Assembly (NCBI GenBank): GCA_018401995.1
Contig: JAGYJR010000015.1
Coordinates: 1-49,748, forward strand
Length of the DNA stretch: 49,748 nt
Origin: Flavobacterium sp.
GTDB lineage: Bacteria > Bacteroidota > Bacteroidia > Flavobacteriales > Flavobacteriaceae
Reading direction: 5' to 3'
Shown here: one piece after another, positions 1 through 7,898 of the stretch
Position numbering within the stretch: the first letter of the stretch is position 1
How the letters are laid out: each line of letters begins with the position of its first letter
Notes under the pieces: model-generated
Seen by the model: only the letters and a program-made list of their open reading frames with translations
Database searches by the model: none
Told to the model about the DNA's origin: nothing
Translations under genes and position numbers: made by a program

Positions 1-78
1 ACTATAAGGAATAATTGATTTTTATTAATTGGAACTTTTAGGCGGCAATTCAATAGTTGGAATTTTAAATTTGGAATT

Positions 79-738
79 TTATACTATATTTCCATCTTTC
101 ATAACTAACTTTCTATCCGCCATGTTAGCAAAAGTTTCGTTGTGTGTTACAATTATAAAAGTATGTCCCAATTCATCTCGTAGTTTGAAAAATAATTGGT
201 GCAAATTTTCTGCTGAAGTTGTATCTAAATTTCCAGAAGGTTCATCGGCAAAAATTACGGCTGGTTTGTTTATTAAAGCTCTTGCTACTGCCACTCGTTG
301 TTGTTCACCTCCAGAAAGTTCGTTAGGTTTATGTCCAATTCGATGTCCTAATCCTAAATATTCCAATAGTTTGATGGCTTCTATTTCTACTTCATCTTTT
401 GGACGGTTAGCAATAAAGCCAGGAATACAAACATTTTCTAAAGCTGTAAATTCTGGTAATAATTGGTGAAATTGAAAAATAAATCCTAAATTTAAATTAC
501 GAAACTTGGAAAGTGAGCTGTCTTTTAATTCTAAAATATTAGTTCCGTTGATTGTTAAAGCGGTATTTGTTGAAGGAGTTGGATGATCTAACGTGCCTAA
601 AATTTGCAACAAAGTCGTTTTTCCAGCACCAGAAGCACCTACTATAGCAACAATTTCACCTTTTTGAATGTGTAAATTGATTCCTTTTAAAACTTCAAGT
701 TCTCCGTAGTGTTTGTGTAAATTCGTTACCCGTATCAT
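79..738 (-). CDS. ABC transporter ATP-binding protein, LolD/MacB-like
   Basis: ATPase subunit of a MacB/LolD-type ABC system, which couples ATP hydrolysis to lipoprotein release or export at the inner membrane. Seen: Walker A GASGAGKT at about residues 34-41, ABC signature LSGGEQQR, Walker B VIFADEP, and a switch histidine in IVTHN. The 219-residue length fits a stand-alone LolD-type ATPase. I start at 738 ([12 protein letters not shown]), which aligns with the family; an upstream in-frame Met at 756 adds six residues without support. No permease is adjacent in the window, so the transported substrate is inferred from family resemblance only. The short stretch downstream (1-78) shows no recognisable gene. 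Confidence 0.85.
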   Translation of the reverse strand: MIRVTNLHKHYGELEVLKGINLHIQKGEIVAIVGASGAGKTTLLQILGTLDHPTPSTNTALTINGTNILELKDSSLSKFRNLNLGFIFQFHQLLPEFTALENVCIPGFIANRPKDEVEIEAIKLLEYLGLGHRIGHKPNELSGGEQQRVAVARALINKPAVIFADEPSGNLDTTSAENLHQLFFKLRDELGHTFIIVTHNETFANMADRKLVMKDGNIV

Positions 739-856
739 CTTTAACAATTTGTACAAAGAAACAAAGTTTTTGGTTATTTTTAAATCCTTTCTCTTTTTAA
801 AATCGTTTATAAATGATAATAAATAGTTAAAAAAGTTATTTTGTTTAATTATTTTG

Positions 857-864
857 TATATTTG
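857..864 (+). promoter_or_regulatory. -7 promoter element of msrA-folE
   Basis: TATATTTG matches the Bacteroidota TAnnTTTG -7 element and lies 20 nt before the msrA start. A good -33 TTG at the usual spacing was not found, so this is weaker than the promoters at 7301, 9096 and 49660. Confidence 0.45.
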
Positions 865-884
865 TTAAACAAAAAAATAAACAC

Positions 885-1529
885 ATGAAAATAGTCCATT
901 TGTTTTTTTCGGTTTTTTTCTTTTCGGCTTGTACTGCCAAAGAGCGAAAATTTGTATCAGAACCTTATCAAGAACCAATTCCAATAGTTATGGAGCAAAA
1001 TAAAGCGATTGCCACATTTGCTGGTGGCTGTTTCTGGTGTACAGAAGCGGTATTTTTAGAAGTTAAAGGCGTTGAAAAAGTAGTTTCAGGCTACATTGGT
1101 GGAAAAACTGCTAATCCAACTTATAAAGACATTTCTTCTGGAACTACGGGTCATGCTGAAGCCATTCAAATTACTTATAATCCGAGTGAAATTGCTTATG
1201 AAGATTTATTGGAAATATTTTTTGGAACACATGATCCAACGACATTAAATCGCCAAGGTGCTGACGTTGGGACACAATATCGTAGTGAAATATTTTATCA
1301 TTCGTTAGCACAAAAAGAAAGTGCAGAGAACTATATTCAATTGTTAGAAAAAGAAAAATTGTATGATCGTTCTGTGGTAACAAAAGTGTCATCGGCAACT
1401 AAGTTTTACATTGCAGAGGATTATCACCAAAATTATTACAACTTGAATTCAAGTCAGGGTTATTGCCGAATGGTAATTGCACCAAAGTTAGAAAAATTAA
1501 GAAAATATTATACATCAAAACTAAAATAG
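885..1529 (+). CDS. msrA: Peptide-methionine (S)-S-oxide reductase MsrA, lipoprotein form
   Basis: Reduces the S-epimer of methionine sulfoxide in oxidised proteins. Seen: the GGCFWCTE active-site motif with catalytic Cys at residue 49, followed by the conserved SGYIGG and GHAEAIQITY blocks. The N-terminus is a hydrophobic signal ending in FFFSAC (Cys16), a lipobox, so the enzyme is probably anchored outside the cytoplasm and repairs envelope proteins (inference). The C-terminal part keeps the EDYHQNYY segment of full-length MsrA. The gene runs into folE after 14 nt, suggesting cotranscription. No MsrB domain is fused to it. Confidence 0.93.
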   Translation: MKIVHLFFSVFFFSACTAKERKFVSEPYQEPIPIVMEQNKAIATFAGGCFWCTEAVFLEVKGVEKVVSGYIGGKTANPTYKDISSGTTGHAEAIQITYNPSEIAYEDLLEIFFGTHDPTTLNRQGADVGTQYRSEIFYHSLAQKESAENYIQLLEKEKLYDRSVVTKVSSATKFYIAEDYHQNYYNLNSSQGYCRMVIAPKLEKLRKYYTSKLK

Positions 1530-1543
1530 AGGGAAAAATTGCT

Positions 1544-2212
1544 ATGAATACTACTATTGAAAAAGAGATTTTTGACATTATTGGAGATAATCACCAAATG
1601 ACATCATCTGAAACACCATTACGACCAGACGCTTTCGACCGAACAGATAGTGAAAAGATGGATGTTATTGAGCATCATTTTGAAATTATAATGAACGAGT
1701 TAGGATTGGATTTAAACGATGATAGTTTGAAAGGAACGCCCCATCGTGTAGCTAAAATGTTTGTTCAGGAAATTTTCTCAGGCTTAAATCCTGCGAATAA
1801 ACCCAAAGTATCTGTTTTCGATAATTCGTATCATTATGATAAAATGTTGGTAGAAGCAAATATTAGTTTTAATTCAACATGCGAACATCATTTTTTACCA
1901 ATTGTTGGAAAAGCTCATGTAGGTTATGTTTCTTCGGGAAAAGTTATTGGCTTGTCTAAGTTGAATCGTATTGTAGATTATTATGCTAGAAGGCCGCAAG
2001 TGCAAGAACGTATGGTGATGCAAATTTTCAACGAATTAAAAACGGTTCTAGAAACTGATAATGTGATGATAGTGATGGAAGCCGAACATTTGTGTGTATC
2101 GAGTAGAGGAATAAAAGACGAATCTAGTTTTACGTCTACTTTGCAATATGGTGGTGTTTTTAACCAAAAAGAGTTTAGAGATGATTTTTATAAATTGATT
2201 CAACGTTCATAA
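1544..2212 (+). CDS. folE: GTP cyclohydrolase I
   Basis: Converts GTP to 7,8-dihydroneopterin triphosphate, the first step of tetrahydrofolate (and queuosine-precursor) synthesis. Seen: the zinc/active-site block CEHHFLPI, then GLSKLNRIVDYYARRPQVQERM, and EAEHLCVSSRG near the C-terminus. The 222-residue length is normal. The longer in-frame reading from 1463 overlaps msrA and encodes an unlikely Lys-rich extension, so I start at ATG 1544, which has a purine-rich AGAGGG about 10 nt upstream. It lies 14 nt after msrA. Confidence 0.94.
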   Translation: MNTTIEKEIFDIIGDNHQMTSSETPLRPDAFDRTDSEKMDVIEHHFEIIMNELGLDLNDDSLKGTPHRVAKMFVQEIFSGLNPANKPKVSVFDNSYHYDKMLVEANISFNSTCEHHFLPIVGKAHVGYVSSGKVIGLSKLNRIVDYYARRPQVQERMVMQIFNELKTVLETDNVMIVMEAEHLCVSSRGIKDESSFTSTLQYGGVFNQKEFRDDFYKLIQRS

Positions 2213-2256
2213 TTTGGCATTACTTTTGTATTATTTGAAGTACTAAATAGAATAAA

Positions 2257-2556
2257 ATGAATACCAATAAAGTGCTTATCAAAAAACAAACTAGTAACAA
2301 AACAGCTAAATTGATTTTAGGAATTTTGTTTGATTTTATAGGAATGTTATCGTATTTGATTCCTGGAATTGCAGAAACTTTAGATGTAGTTTGGGCACCC
2401 ATTTCGGGTTTCCTATTAGTAGCAATGTATAAAGGTTATACTGGGAAAGTAGCTGGTGTAATTGGTTTTCTTGAAGAAATCATTCCTTTTACAGATGTTA
2501 TCCCAACATTCACATTGACCTGGATTTACCAATATATCTTCAAGAAAGAAGACTAA
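2257..2556 (+). CDS. Small conserved-type membrane protein, function unknown
   Basis: A 99-residue protein with a short basic N-terminus and hydrophobic segments at about residues 15-35 and 45-70, then an amphipathic tail ending in KKED. I do not recognise a named family. It follows folE in the same direction by 44 nt and ends at a strong bidirectional terminator. The ATG at 2257 is the only good start. A role in the inner membrane is inferred from hydrophobicity alone. Confidence 0.7.
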   Translation: MNTNKVLIKKQTSNKTAKLILGILFDFIGMLSYLIPGIAETLDVVWAPISGFLLVAMYKGYTGKVAGVIGFLEEIIPFTDVIPTFTLTWIYQYIFKKED

Positions 2557-2583
2557 AAAAAGGGAGTTTATGACTCCCTTTTT
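2557..2583. terminator. Bidirectional terminator between converging genes
   Basis: A perfect 11-bp stem (AAAAAGGGAGT at 2557-2567 with ACTCCCTTTTT at 2573-2583) and a 5-nt loop, flanked by A and T runs so that it works on both strands. It begins right after the stop of the plus-strand gene, and its loop contains the minus-strand gene's stop codon (2568-2570). Confidence 0.85.
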
Positions 2584-2900
2584 AATTTTGAATCTATATA
2601 ATTGGAAATAAAACCTAATTTCATTCGGTCTAGCATTTTCTTTTCAAAGTTCCAAAAGAACTCAAATTGACCTAGAATGGCTCCAATTAAAACCAGTAAA
2701 ACCTGATAAACAGGGAATATGATTAATAATCTAAAAGGCCAATATAACCAAAGTGATAGATTTTCTTTTGTTATTCCTAATAATGATGTAACAGGTTTTG
2801 ATAAATAAGCGGCAGTAGAGCCCGTAATTGCAAATACAACTAATATTGTAGTAAGTTGCCAGTTAGAAGTTATGTTCCAACGTTGTTTTAATTTATTCAT
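2568..2900 (-). CDS. Small membrane protein, DUF6787-like
   Basis: A 110-residue protein with two or three hydrophobic segments (about residues 17-35, 50-75). The motifs RWNI near the start, a central WPFR, and a charged tail FWNFEKKMLDR resemble what I remember as DUF6787, a flavobacterial family of unknown function. That assignment is from memory. It starts 4 nt downstream of the DUF6146-like gene, so the two probably form an operon. Its stop codon sits in the loop of the terminator. Confidence 0.7.
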   Translation of the reverse strand: MNKLKQRWNITSNWQLTTILVVFAITGSTAAYLSKPVTSLLGITKENLSLWLYWPFRLLIIFPVYQVLLVLIGAILGQFEFFWNFEKKMLDRMKLGFISNYIDSKLKRES

Positions 2901-2904
2901 GGTA

Positions 2905-3333
2905 TTATATTCTGGGAGAAAAACCTCCTAAATTTACATTGTTTTTCTGTTGAAAGTATACTAAATAGTTAAAAAGTAAATAATTAACTTCATAACCATA
3001 ATTCGTATTTGCATTATAATCAATTTGCATTTCGTATAGATTTCTATTTTGCAACGGTAAATTTGCTCTTGCATTCCATTCTATCACCCATGCTCTATTT
3101 CTAGCCTCTAAATACGATTGAGAATAATATCCTCTTGGTCTAGCGTTACTTCTGAGCCAAGCATTAAAACCAGGATCGAAAATAATAATTTCGTATTCCA
3201 ACTCTTCATTCGATATACGAATGGTATCGTTATTTGGATTTTCATTTTCGGTAAATATTTTATTGGCCTGAGAAGCATTACAACTCAAGAATAATCCAAA
3301 TATCAATCCTACTATTCCAAAATACCACTTCAT
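2905..3333 (-). CDS. Putative lipoprotein, DUF6146-like
   Basis: A 142-residue secreted protein. The N-terminal hydrophobic stretch ends in LFLSCNA, a lipobox with Cys at about residue 18. The mature part holds EYEIIIFDPGFNAWLRSNARPRGYYS, split by turns, then a Trp/Arg/Tyr-rich region ending in YQPQ-like YFQQKNN. It resembles the flavobacterial family I know as DUF6146 (from memory). Function unknown. It is upstream of and almost touching the DUF6787-like membrane gene, suggesting a shared envelope role. Confidence 0.7.
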   Translation of the reverse strand: MKWYFGIVGLIFGLFLSCNASQANKIFTENENPNNDTIRISNEELEYEIIIFDPGFNAWLRSNARPRGYYSQSYLEARNRAWVIEWNARANLPLQNRNLYEMQIDYNANTNYGYEVNYLLFNYLVYFQQKNNVNLGGFSPRI

Positions 3334-3367
3334 TTTAAACAGATTTTCAATTAGTAAAGATAAAAAA

Positions 3368-3394
3368 AAGCACCGACATTTGCCGATGCTTTAA
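3368..3394 (-). terminator. Rho-independent terminator of the DUF937-like gene
   Basis: On the minus strand AGCATCGGCA pairs with TGTCGGTGCT (two G-U wobbles), followed by a run of T after the stem (A run at 3362-3369 on the plus strand). It lies 20 nt after the stop of the gene that starts at 3986. Confidence 0.75.
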
Positions 3395-3413
3395 CGTATT
3401 TATGTTTTAAGTA

Positions 3414-3986
3414 TTACTTTTTTCCGAAAAGTCCGCCTAGTAAACCACCTAGTCCGCCTTTTTTTGATTTAGCATTACCACTCAAAGCAGAAATGGCATC
3501 TTGCATATCTACTTTTCCATCTCCGTTTTGGTCTAATCCGAACGCGCCACCATATTTAGTTACCATATCCATCAAATCGCCACCTTTTCCACCAGAAATA
3601 GAACCCACTAAATCTTCAATATTGAATCCTTTTTGATTTGGGTCTTTAGCTTTGTTTAATAATCCACCTAAAATTTGAGGAATCATATTATTAGCAACCC
3701 CATTTGAAGTTTCTGTTGGTAAGTTAAATTTGTTACCCAAACTACCGGATACTTTTTCAGTTAATTGCTTAATTACAGGATTACTACTGTCTAATTTTGA
3801 CTTTCCAGATAATAATCCAGCCAAATCGCCTAGATTTCCTTCTGTTGCCATTTCTTGTAATCCAGATAACATTGATTTTCCAGTTTCTTGAATCACCTCT
3901 TCATTTTTCTCATTTGGAATAGCGTTGTTTTTTACAACAGCATCATTACCATACTGTTTTGCTAAATCTAATAATTGTTCTAACAT
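3414..3986 (-). CDS. DUF937-like protein with an EF-hand-type calcium loop
   Basis: A 190-residue, probably cytoplasmic protein. It begins MLEQLLDLAKQYGNDAVVKN and continues with amphipathic helices resembling the DUF937/YidB group. Near residues 150-162 it has DQNGDGKVDMQDA, a good 12-residue EF-hand/dockerin-like calcium loop, and ends in a Gly/Lys-rich tail (GGLGGLLGGLFGKK). No signal peptide is seen. Its own terminator lies downstream and serA precedes it on the same strand by 33 nt. Function unknown; calcium binding is inferred from the loop only. Confidence 0.75.
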   Translation of the reverse strand: MLEQLLDLAKQYGNDAVVKNNAIPNEKNEEVIQETGKSMLSGLQEMATEGNLGDLAGLLSGKSKLDSSNPVIKQLTEKVSGSLGNKFNLPTETSNGVANNMIPQILGGLLNKAKDPNQKGFNIEDLVGSISGGKGGDLMDMVTKYGGAFGLDQNGDGKVDMQDAISALSGNAKSKKGGLGGLLGGLFGKK

Positions 3987-4019
3987 ATTTGTTTTGTTTT
4001 TGTTTATAAAAGTAATAAA

Positions 4020-4976
4020 TTAATTGTTTTTTAACAAACTAATTATCTGACTAGCTAATTCTGTGCCAATTCTATCTTGTGCTTCTAAAGTTGCTGCACC
4101 AATATGTGGAGTTAATGAAATTTTTGAATGCATCAAGATTTGAATTTCTGGATTAGGTTCGTTTTCAAAAACATCTAAACCTGCAAAAAGTACTTTTCCA
4201 GCATCTAAAGCTTCCACTAATGCTACTTCGTCTATCACACCACCACGCGCACAATTTACTATTCCAACTTCATCTTTCATAATGTCAAATTCTTCTTTTC
4301 CAATAATGTAACCGTCTTGTGCAGGAACATGTAAAGTAATAAAATCCGAATGTTTGAAAACATCTTCCAAAGATTCGGTAACAATATCTACATTGATGAA
4401 CTGACCGTTATAAAAATCTACTCGAATTACAGCTTCACTTACATATTTATCTGCAGCAATCACTTTCATTCCTAATCCTAATGCCATTTTAGCAACTGCT
4501 TGTCCAATTCTACCAAAACCAATAATTCCAATAGTTTTTCCTCGCAATTCAATTCCATTGGCATACGCTTTTTTCAATCCTTCGAAGTTCGAATCGCCTT
4601 CTAACGGCATGTTTCTATTGGCATCATGTAAAAAACGAACGCCAGAAAATAAATGCGCAAAAACCAATTCCGCTACACTTTCTGAAGAAGCTGCGGGAGT
4701 ATTAATTACGTGAATTCCTTTTTTTCTTGCATAATCCACATCAATATTATCCATTCCAACGCCACCGCGACCAATAATTTTTAAACTTGGACAATTGTCA
4801 ATGATGTCTTGTCTTACTTTGGTTGCGCTTCGTACTAAAAGTACGGCTACTTGATGTGTGTTGATAAAATTGGCTACTTGTTCTTGTGCTACTTTGGTTG
4901 TTATGACTTCAAAACCGCCTTTTTCTAGAGCTTTAATACCGCTTTTTGAAATGCCGTCGTTTGCTAATACTTTCAT
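4020..4976 (-). CDS. serA: D-3-phosphoglycerate dehydrogenase
   Basis: Oxidises 3-phosphoglycerate to 3-phosphohydroxypyruvate with NAD, the first step of serine synthesis. Seen: the Rossmann motif GFGRIGQAVAKMA at about residues 152-164, catalytic Arg in NCARGGVIDE, and the catalytic His in TPHIGAAT. At 318 residues it is the short form without a C-terminal ACT domain, so classical serine feedback through ACT is absent (inference). It lies 49 nt downstream of serC in the same direction; the spacer is made of low-complexity words. Confidence 0.92.
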   Translation of the reverse strand: MKVLANDGISKSGIKALEKGGFEVITTKVAQEQVANFINTHQVAVLLVRSATKVRQDIIDNCPSLKIIGRGGVGMDNIDVDYARKKGIHVINTPAASSESVAELVFAHLFSGVRFLHDANRNMPLEGDSNFEGLKKAYANGIELRGKTIGIIGFGRIGQAVAKMALGLGMKVIAADKYVSEAVIRVDFYNGQFINVDIVTESLEDVFKHSDFITLHVPAQDGYIIGKEEFDIMKDEVGIVNCARGGVIDEVALVEALDAGKVLFAGLDVFENEPNPEIQILMHSKISLTPHIGAATLEAQDRIGTELASQIISLLKNN

Positions 4977-5025
4977 TTTTTGAGTTTATTGTTTATAGTT
5001 TGTTGTTACTGTGAACTGCGACTGC

Positions 5026-6099
5026 TTACTGAATACTGTTTTTCAGTTCTTGCATTACATTTACTAATACTTGTACACTTTCTAAAGGAAGTGCATTATA
5101 CATGGAAGCTCTATAGCCACCAACAGAGCGATGTCCTGTTAAACCTGAAATGCCAGCTTCTTTCCATAGTTTATCAAATTGTTCTTGGTGTGACTCATCT
5201 TTCAGTATAAAAGTAGCGTTCATTTTACTTCTATCTTCTTTGGCTGCTGTTCCTTCAAATAAAGGATTACTGTCGATTTCGTTGTATAATAATGCCGCTT
5301 TTTGATTGTTGATTTTTTCGATGGCTGCAATTCCGCCTAAATTTTTCAACCATTGCAAAGTTAATAAGGAAGCATAAATAGGAAATACCGGTGGCGTATT
5401 GTACATGCTTTCTTTGGCAATATGTTGTTGGTAATCGAGCATATTTGGAATAGTTCTTCCTGTTTTTCCTAAAATTTCTTCTTTGATTACTACCAATGTT
5501 GTTCCAGCTGGCCCCATATTTTTCTGAGCACCTGCATAAATCAAATCAAATTGCGAAAAATCTAATACGCGAGAAAAAATATCCGAACTCATGTCGCAAA
5601 CTAGTGGTACATTGGTTTTTGGAAACGATTGCATTTGCGTACCAAAGATGGTATTGTTACTGGTGCAATGAAAATAATCGGCATCTGTTGGAATGCTGTA
5701 ATTCTTTGGAATAAAATTGTAATTCTCTGGTTTTGAGGAAGCCACTACAAGAGTTTCTCCAAAGTGTTTGGCTTCTTTAATTGCGCCGCTTGCCCAAGTT
5801 CCCGTGTCTAAATAAGCTGCTTTTCCGTTGGTTTTCATTAGATTGTAAGGAACCATTAAAAATTCCAAACTGGCACCACCAGATAAAAATAAAGCTTGAT
5901 AGCCTTTTCCTTCTAAACCTAATAATTCAAGAACTAAAGCTCTAGCTTCTTCCATTACAGCAACAAAATCTTTGCTACGATGTGAGATTTCTAGAAGTGA
6001 TAAACCAGAATCATTAAAATTTAAAATTGCTTGTGCTGATTTTTCAAAAACTTCTTGTGGAAGAATGCAAGGTCCAGCACTGTAGTTGTGTTTTTTCAT
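5026..6099 (-). CDS. serC: Phosphoserine aminotransferase
   Basis: PLP-dependent enzyme that converts 3-phosphohydroxypyruvate and glutamate to phosphoserine; the related step in pyridoxal phosphate synthesis is also possible. Seen: the start HNYSAGPCILP, SGGASLEF near residue 75, the Lys-binding block YAGAQKNMGPAG at about 195, and the GHRSVGGYRASMYNA C-terminal signature. The 357-residue length is typical. It is first in a serC-serA operon, giving two consecutive serine-pathway steps. No serB phosphatase is in the window. Confidence 0.95.
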   Translation of the reverse strand: MKKHNYSAGPCILPQEVFEKSAQAILNFNDSGLSLLEISHRSKDFVAVMEEARALVLELLGLEGKGYQALFLSGGASLEFLMVPYNLMKTNGKAAYLDTGTWASGAIKEAKHFGETLVVASSKPENYNFIPKNYSIPTDADYFHCTSNNTIFGTQMQSFPKTNVPLVCDMSSDIFSRVLDFSQFDLIYAGAQKNMGPAGTTLVVIKEEILGKTGRTIPNMLDYQQHIAKESMYNTPPVFPIYASLLTLQWLKNLGGIAAIEKINNQKAALLYNEIDSNPLFEGTAAKEDRSKMNATFILKDESHQEQFDKLWKEAGISGLTGHRSVGGYRASMYNALPLESVQVLVNVMQELKNSIQ

Positions 6100-6237
6100 T
6101 ACGAAAGGTTGTTAGTGTGTTGTTTAAACCGCAAATTTCGTAATTCTTTCAGGAAAATTCAGTTAGAATTTATTAATAATTAAGCCATGTTATTAACAAT
6201 TGTATATTTTTTCGGCTTTATTTTTTTGATTTCCAAC

Positions 6238-7293
6238 TTAGATTTTGGTTAAAAACGCCAAAGTGTCCAAATTATCAGCATAATCCCAAAGTTTGGGTTG
6301 TTGGGTTTGCCCAAATGGGATGCTGTTTTCGGTTAGTCCATTGGAAACAACACATTGAATTTGCTCGTGTTCGGTTTGAAGACGATTTTTCAATGATGCT
6401 ACATCTTCATAAAATTCATAAAATACACTAGAAATTGGTGATGAATAACTAACATCTTCTCTTAAAGTTAAAAATCCATTATCTAATAATTTGTAATTAC
6501 TCATCAGATAAACGGCTTTGTTGTAGTCGTAATTGTTGGCATATTTTTCGTATTTGATAATGTCTTGGTATTCGAAAATAGCTTGAAAAAAAGCATCAAA
6601 ATTGTAGTTTTTTGGCACGAAAAGTTTGGATACATTTCTGCAACCTAATCCAAAATAACGTAAAATATCTTCTCCTAAAAGCACTAAATCTTCATGCGAT
6701 TCATTTCCAGTTAAAATAGCAACAGAATTTCTGTTTTTACGGATGATATTGGGTTTTGAACTAAAATAATACTCAAAATAGCGAGCGGTGTTGTTGCTCC
6801 CAGTGGCAATAACTGCATCAAAACCTTCTAATTTTCCTTCAACAAATGTTATTTTTTCGCTAAATCTTTGGTCTAGAGCGATTAGGTATTGAACTAAAAA
6901 TTTCAATAAATGTTGGTCATTAGAAGATGTTTTTACCAAAGCTTTATGTCCGGAAATCAAAACTGAAAGTAAATCATGAAAACCAACAAGCGGAATATTT
7001 CCTGCTAAAATTAGCCCGATGTTTTTTTCTTTTTCAACGAATGAATACGGCGCTAACCAAGTGTTTAAATTAGATTCCGTTAAAGCTTCAGCCCAAGATT
7101 TTAATGAAAAAGTGACATTTTCCGGTGTAAACCAACCGTTATGCGATTGCGATAGTTCGATTAAATCTGCCATTGGCTCAAAATACAAATCGTTGTGTAA
7201 AACCGTAGTGTTTTTGGTATAGTTTTCAGAAGAAAATTGGCGTAAGAAGTTGCCTAATTCAACAAAACTCGATTTTATTTCACTTTGTAACAT
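6238..7293 (-). CDS. Acyl-CoA reductase, LuxC family
   Basis: A 351-residue protein of the LuxC/aldehyde-dehydrogenase-fold type. Seen: GLILAGNIPLVGFHDLLSVLISGH, split by a turn, typical of the family's cofactor-binding region (about residues 92-115), VIATGSNNTARYFEYYF, and the nucleophile-containing GLGCRNVSKLFVP, where Cys is the probable thioester residue. LuxC proteins reduce acyl-CoA or acyl-enzyme to aldehyde; the acyl substrate here is unknown and no lux genes are nearby. Its promoter overlaps that of the divergent ferredoxin gene, so ferredoxin may be a redox partner (inference). Confidence 0.8.
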   Translation of the reverse strand: MLQSEIKSSFVELGNFLRQFSSENYTKNTTVLHNDLYFEPMADLIELSQSHNGWFTPENVTFSLKSWAEALTESNLNTWLAPYSFVEKEKNIGLILAGNIPLVGFHDLLSVLISGHKALVKTSSNDQHLLKFLVQYLIALDQRFSEKITFVEGKLEGFDAVIATGSNNTARYFEYYFSSKPNIIRKNRNSVAILTGNESHEDLVLLGEDILRYFGLGCRNVSKLFVPKNYNFDAFFQAIFEYQDIIKYEKYANNYDYNKAVYLMSNYKLLDNGFLTLREDVSYSSPISSVFYEFYEDVASLKNRLQTEHEQIQCVVSNGLTENSIPFGQTQQPKLWDYADNLDTLAFLTKI

Positions 7294-7300
7294 TTGTATC

Positions 7301-7331
7301 TTGTTTATATTTAGTATACGTTGTATTTTTG
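7301..7331 (+). promoter_or_regulatory. Promoter of the ferredoxin gene
   Basis: TTG at 7301-7303, a 20-nt spacer, then TATTTTTG at 7324-7331, an exact Bacteroidota promoter layout. It predicts a transcript leader of roughly 90 nt before the ferredoxin ATG at 7431. It interleaves with the minus-strand promoter at 7334-7364. Confidence 0.75.
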
Positions 7332-7333
7332 CA

Positions 7334-7364
7334 CAAAGATATGAAGTGAAAAGGCATTAGCCAA
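7334..7364 (-). promoter_or_regulatory. Promoter of the acyl-CoA reductase gene
   Basis: On the minus strand TTG at 7364-7362, a 20-nt spacer, then TATCTTTG at 7341-7334. The two divergent -7 elements are only 2 nt apart, so polymerases at the two promoters would exclude each other. Confidence 0.75.
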
Positions 7365-7389
7365 AAGTTTAAATTAATTAAAGTCTCAA

Positions 7390-7424
7390 CTTTTAAACAA
7401 TTAAACTTTTAAACAATTAAACTT
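7390..7424 (+). repeat. 16-bp tandem repeat in the ferredoxin leader
   Basis: CTTTTAAACAATTAAA occurs at 7390-7405 and 7406-7421, followed by a partial third unit, just before the ferredoxin start codon at 7431. It is an AT-only-like leader that should be unstructured and may aid translation initiation (inference). Confidence 0.7.
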
Positions 7425-7430
7425 AAAGAA

Positions 7431-7781
7431 ATGGCAATTATTATAACAGACGAATGTATTAACTGTGGTGCTTGCGAGCCTGAATGTCCAAATACGGCAA
7501 TATATGAAGGTGCTGACGATTGGCGCTGGAAAGACGGCACCCGTTTAAGTGGAAAAATTATTTTACCTGATGGAACTGAAGTAGATGCAGATGCGGCTCA
7601 AACGCCAGTTTCAGATGATATTTATTATATTGTACCTGGAAAATGTACTGAATGTAAAGGTTTCCATGAAGAGCCACAATGTGCTGCGGTTTGCCCAGTA
7701 GATTGTTGTGTTCCAGATGATAATCATGTGGAAAGCGAAGAAACGCTTTTAAACAGACAAGCTTTTTTACATAACGAGTAA
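7431..7781 (+). CDS. 2[4Fe-4S] ferredoxin, dicluster (Allochromatium-type)
   Basis: A 116-residue electron carrier. Seen: the first cluster motif [12 protein letters not shown] (CxxCxxCxxxC) at about residues 10-21, and a second, expanded motif [18 protein letters not shown] (CxxCx8CxxxC) at about 76-93, with an extra Cys pair VDCCVP just after. The 8-residue insertion in cluster II marks the Alvin-type low-potential ferredoxins. It is monocistronic, with a terminator right after it, and divergent from the acyl-CoA reductase. Partner enzymes are not identified in the window. Confidence 0.93.
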   Translation: MAIIITDECINCGACEPECPNTAIYEGADDWRWKDGTRLSGKIILPDGTEVDADAAQTPVSDDIYYIVPGKCTECKGFHEEPQCAAVCPVDCCVPDDNHVESEETLLNRQAFLHNE

Positions 7782-7805
7782 CTTGTTTTTTTACAAATTT
7801 ATTTG

Positions 7806-7836
7806 AGAGTGCTAATTGGCACTCTTTTTTGTTTTT
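7806..7836 (+). terminator. Rho-independent terminator after the ferredoxin gene
   Basis: AGAGTGC (7806-7812) pairs with GCACTCT (7819-7825) around a 6-nt loop, followed by a T-rich tract. It is 25 nt after the ferredoxin stop. Confidence 0.85.
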
Positions 7837-7898
7837 AATAAGAATAATTGTTCATTTCAATTAAATTTAATAAATTTGGAATGTAATAGCTTGATTTT

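Noticed and set aside
29..469. A 146-residue plus-strand frame at the window start
   Set aside because: It is the antisense of the ABC ATPase gene, whose motifs are unambiguous.
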